Of a stretch of DNA of 64,000 bases, positions 62,149 to 64,000 are shown one piece after another (within the stretch, counting starts at the first letter, position 1; each line of letters starts with the position of its first letter). Origin of the DNA: Hymenobacter sp. BT559. Lineage in GTDB: Bacteria > Bacteroidota > Bacteroidia > Cytophagales > Hymenobacteraceae. Where the stretch lies: positions 1 to 64,000 of the forward strand of contig NZ_JAGETY010000003.1 in the NCBI RefSeq assembly GCF_017571525.1, read 5' to 3'. A program made the position numbers and the translations under genes. Below the pieces are notes generated by a model. It ran no database searches. It was not told where the DNA came from and saw only the letters and a list, made by a program, of their open reading frames with translations.

Positions 62149-63636
62149 ATGATTGACATTTCAAATTACGAAGCCTGGTTTATCACCGGCAGCCAGCACC
62201 TCTACGGCCCCGAAACCCTGGAGCAGGTAGCACAGCACTCGCAGGAAATCGCCAAAGAGCTTGGCACCAAGCTGCCCATCAACATCGTGTATAAGCCCGT
62301 GCTGACGGGCCCGCAGGAGATTTACAAGCTGATGCAGGAGGCCAACAATACGCCGAACTGCGTGGGCCTGATTGCCTGGATGCACACCTTCTCGCCGGCC
62401 AAGATGTGGATTAACGGCCTGAAAATCTTGCAGAAGCCGCTAGCCCACCTGCACACGCAGTACAACCGCGACATTCCGTGGGACGCCATTGACATGGACT
62501 TCATGAACACCAACCAGTCGGCGCACGGCGACCGCGAGTTTGGGTTCATCGGCTCGCGCATGCGCCTGAACCGCAAAGTGATAGTAGGCCACTGGCAGAG
62601 CGCCGACGTGCAGGAGCGCCTCAGCATCTGGAGCCGTGTGGCCTCGGCCTGGGCCGACTGGCAGGGTGCCAAGTTTGTGCGCTTTGGCGACAACATGCGC
62701 TACGTGGCCGTGACCGAAGGCGACAAGGTAGAAGCCGAAATTAAGTTTGGCTACGAGGTGAACACCTACGGCATCGGCGACCTGGTAGCCGAGGTAAACG
62801 CCGTGACCGACGAGCAGATTGCCGGTCTGGTAGCCACTTACGAGCAGGAGTACGAGCTAGCCGACAACCTGAAGGAAGGCGGCGAGAAGCGCGAAAGCCT
62901 GCGCGACGCGGCCCGCATCGAGCTGGGCATGCGTAAGTTCCTGACCGACCGCAACGCCAAGGGCTTTACCGACACCTTCGAGGACCTGCATGGTATGAAG
63001 CAGCTGCCCGGCATTGCCACCCAGCGCCTCATGGCCGATGGCTACGGCTTCGGCGGCGAGGGCGACTGGAAGACCTCGGCCCTGGTGCGCGCCATGAAGG
63101 TGATGGGCGCCGGCCTGCCCGGCGGCAACTCCTTCATGGAGGACTACACCTACCACTTTGCGCCTGGCAACGAGCAGGTGCTGGGCTCGCACATGCTCGA
63201 AATCTGCCCCAGCATCGCCGAGGGCAAGGTGCGCGCCGAGATTCACCCGCTAGGCATTGGGGGCAAGGAAGACCCGGTGCGCTTGGTGTTCAATTGCCCG
63301 GCCGGCCCGGCTCTGAATGCAACCATCGTGGATATGGGCAACCGCTTCCGCATGATTGTGAACACGGTAGAAGCCGTAGCCCCCGAGCAAGACCTGCCCA
63401 AGCTGCCCGTGGCCCGCGTGCTCTGGAAGGTGCACCCCGACATGAAAACCGGCCTCGCGGCCTGGATTCTGGCCGGCGGCGCCCACCACACCGGCTACAG
63501 CCAGAACCTGACCAGCGAGTACCTGGAAGACTTCGCCGAGATGGCGGGCATCGAGTTCCTGGTTATCGACGAAGATACCAAGCTGCGCACCTTCAAGAAC
63601 GAGCTGCGCTTCAATGAGGTAGCTTTCCGGGGCTAG
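62149..63636 (+). CDS. araA: L-arabinose isomerase
   Basis: 495 residues. AraA signature at the start ([17 protein letters not shown]), the core [16 protein letters not shown], the sugar/metal-binding Glu/His motifs ([31 protein letters not shown], and the C-terminal [11 protein letters not shown]). It converts L-arabinose to L-ribulose, the first step before AraB and AraD. The start ATG lies just past the REP-like element. Confidence 0.96.
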   Translation: MIDISNYEAWFITGSQHLYGPETLEQVAQHSQEIAKELGTKLPINIVYKPVLTGPQEIYKLMQEANNTPNCVGLIAWMHTFSPAKMWINGLKILQKPLAHLHTQYNRDIPWDAIDMDFMNTNQSAHGDREFGFIGSRMRLNRKVIVGHWQSADVQERLSIWSRVASAWADWQGAKFVRFGDNMRYVAVTEGDKVEAEIKFGYEVNTYGIGDLVAEVNAVTDEQIAGLVATYEQEYELADNLKEGGEKRESLRDAARIELGMRKFLTDRNAKGFTDTFEDLHGMKQLPGIATQRLMADGYGFGGEGDWKTSALVRAMKVMGAGLPGGNSFMEDYTYHFAPGNEQVLGSHMLEICPSIAEGKVRAEIHPLGIGGKEDPVRLVFNCPAGPALNATIVDMGNRFRMIVNTVEAVAPEQDLPKLPVARVLWKVHPDMKTGLAAWILAGGAHHTGYSQNLTSEYLEDFAEMAGIEFLVIDEDTKLRTFKNELRFNEVAFRG

Positions 63637-63661
63637 CCCGAGTAGGTAAAGTATGGCCACC

Positions 63662-63737
63662 CGGCCTCCGCCGGCCCGAACCTTCTCACTACGGCGCCTG
63701 TCATTGAGCAAGAGAAGGTTCGGGCCGGCGGAGGCCG
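63662..63737. repeat. 26-bp perfect inverted repeat after araA
   Basis: CGGCCTCCGCCGGCCCGAAC plus CTTCTC (63662-63687) pairs exactly with its complement at 63712-63737 across a 24-nt loop. It begins 26 bp after the araA stop, with no T-run. Longer and more GC-rich than the other terminators here; may be a mobile-type repeat, an mRNA protector or a terminator. Confidence 0.7.
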
Positions 63738-63789
63738 AATTCGCAAGCCCGACGATAAGTCAAGCCGCTGTCTTAAAACCCACCCCGTC

Positions 63790-64000
63790 ATGTTGCCATC
63801 CAAGTCATTTCTGCTCGCGCTCGGCTTCGGCGCCAGCCTCGCGGCACACGCTCAGAAATCGGATTATCCGATTCAGGCAGTGCCGTTTACGCAGGTAAAG
63901 CTCACGGATAACTTCTGGTTGCCGCGCCTCAAAACCAACACCGATGTGACCATTCCGGCGTCGTTTCAGCGCTGCGAGAGCACCAACCGGGTAAAGAACT
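63790..64000 (+). CDS. GH127-type beta-L-arabinofuranosidase, N-terminal part (runs off the window)
   Basis: An open frame from the ATG at 63790 to the window edge (70 codons). It begins with a signal peptide (SFLLALGFGASLAAHAQ) and continues as YPIQAVPFTQVKLTDNFWLP, then RLKTNTDVTIPASFQRC, the N-terminal pattern of GH127 (DUF1680) enzymes, several of which are beta-L-arabinofuranosidases. The identification rests on a short stretch. Position directly after araA and in a set devoted to arabinose is consistent with it. Confidence 0.78.
   Translation, partial: MLPSKSFLLALGFGASLAAHAQKSDYPIQAVPFTQVKLTDNFWLPRLKTNTDVTIPASFQRCESTNRVKN

Noticed and set aside
1..64000. CRISPR arrays, insertion sequences, prophage and rRNA genes
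   Set aside because: No regularly spaced direct repeats, transposase or phage proteins, or rRNA segments were seen on reading both strands.

Overview
The window comes from a GC-rich Bacteroidota chromosome, most likely a Hymenobacter-like member of the Cytophagales. The support is: Bacteroidetes-type promoters (TTTG / TAnnTTTG) ahead of infC and rpsO; a primary sigma factor without region 1.1; a SusC/SusD pair; Bacteroidetes-type C-terminal sorting domains (T9SS type A); a bacillithiol deacetylase (BshB1); and frequent CTAG within a GC-rich background. The genus is inference; the phylum is well supported.

Layout. 0-3 kb, minus strand: start of a beta-carbonic anhydrase, the wreck of its SulP bicarbonate/sulfate transporter partner, and an OmpR-type two-component system. 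3-17 kb is a core block, mostly plus strand: TPR lipoprotein, thrS, infC-rpmI-rplT, tRNA-Met, a START-like protein, an LptF/G permease, rpsO, pnp with a structured leader, rpoD, trxB, an M23/LysM endopeptidase and bshB1. 17-22.5 kb, minus strand: a sigma54 response regulator, a sensor kinase and the potassium transporter Kup. 22.7-24.8 kb: a Xre-RES type toxin-antitoxin pair and a desaturase that closely resembles eukaryotic sphingolipid delta-4 desaturases.

25.2-37.4 kb is an arabinan utilisation locus: SusC/SusD, two secreted GH43 arabinanases with ricin-type lectin and T9SS domains, an SSS sugar symporter and a GH51 arabinofuranosidase. 58.2-64 kb holds the matching L-arabinose catabolic genes galM, araB, araD, araA and the start of a GH127 beta-L-arabinofuranosidase. 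The two halves lie 20 kb apart, but a nearly identical palindrome (ACACAATCGATTGTGT type) precedes both and suggests one regulon. Together they would bind and cut arabinan outside the cell, import the products, release arabinose, and convert it through ribulose and ribulose-5-phosphate to xylulose-5-phosphate.

37.6-57.6 kb, between the halves, is accessory: a Ser/Thr-rich lipoprotein, a DUF892 ferritin-like protein, an orphan RES-domain protein, an isoaspartyl peptidase plus cyanophycinase pair (cyanophycin breakdown), a GH1-like/RmlD-like pair, an SDR, and a dense signalling cluster (STAS protein, 1303-residue multi-PAS kinase with LuxR-type regulator, a second PAS kinase, two stand-alone receivers, a photolyase). 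The cluster ends in a kinase broken by a frameshift whose phosphoacceptor histidine is also replaced by tyrosine.

I saw no rRNA, insertion sequence, prophage or CRISPR array. The strongest items for follow-up are the shared arabinose operator, the probable AUA start of infC, the delta-4 desaturase homologue, the degenerate kinase beside its intact paralogue, and the structured pnp leader.
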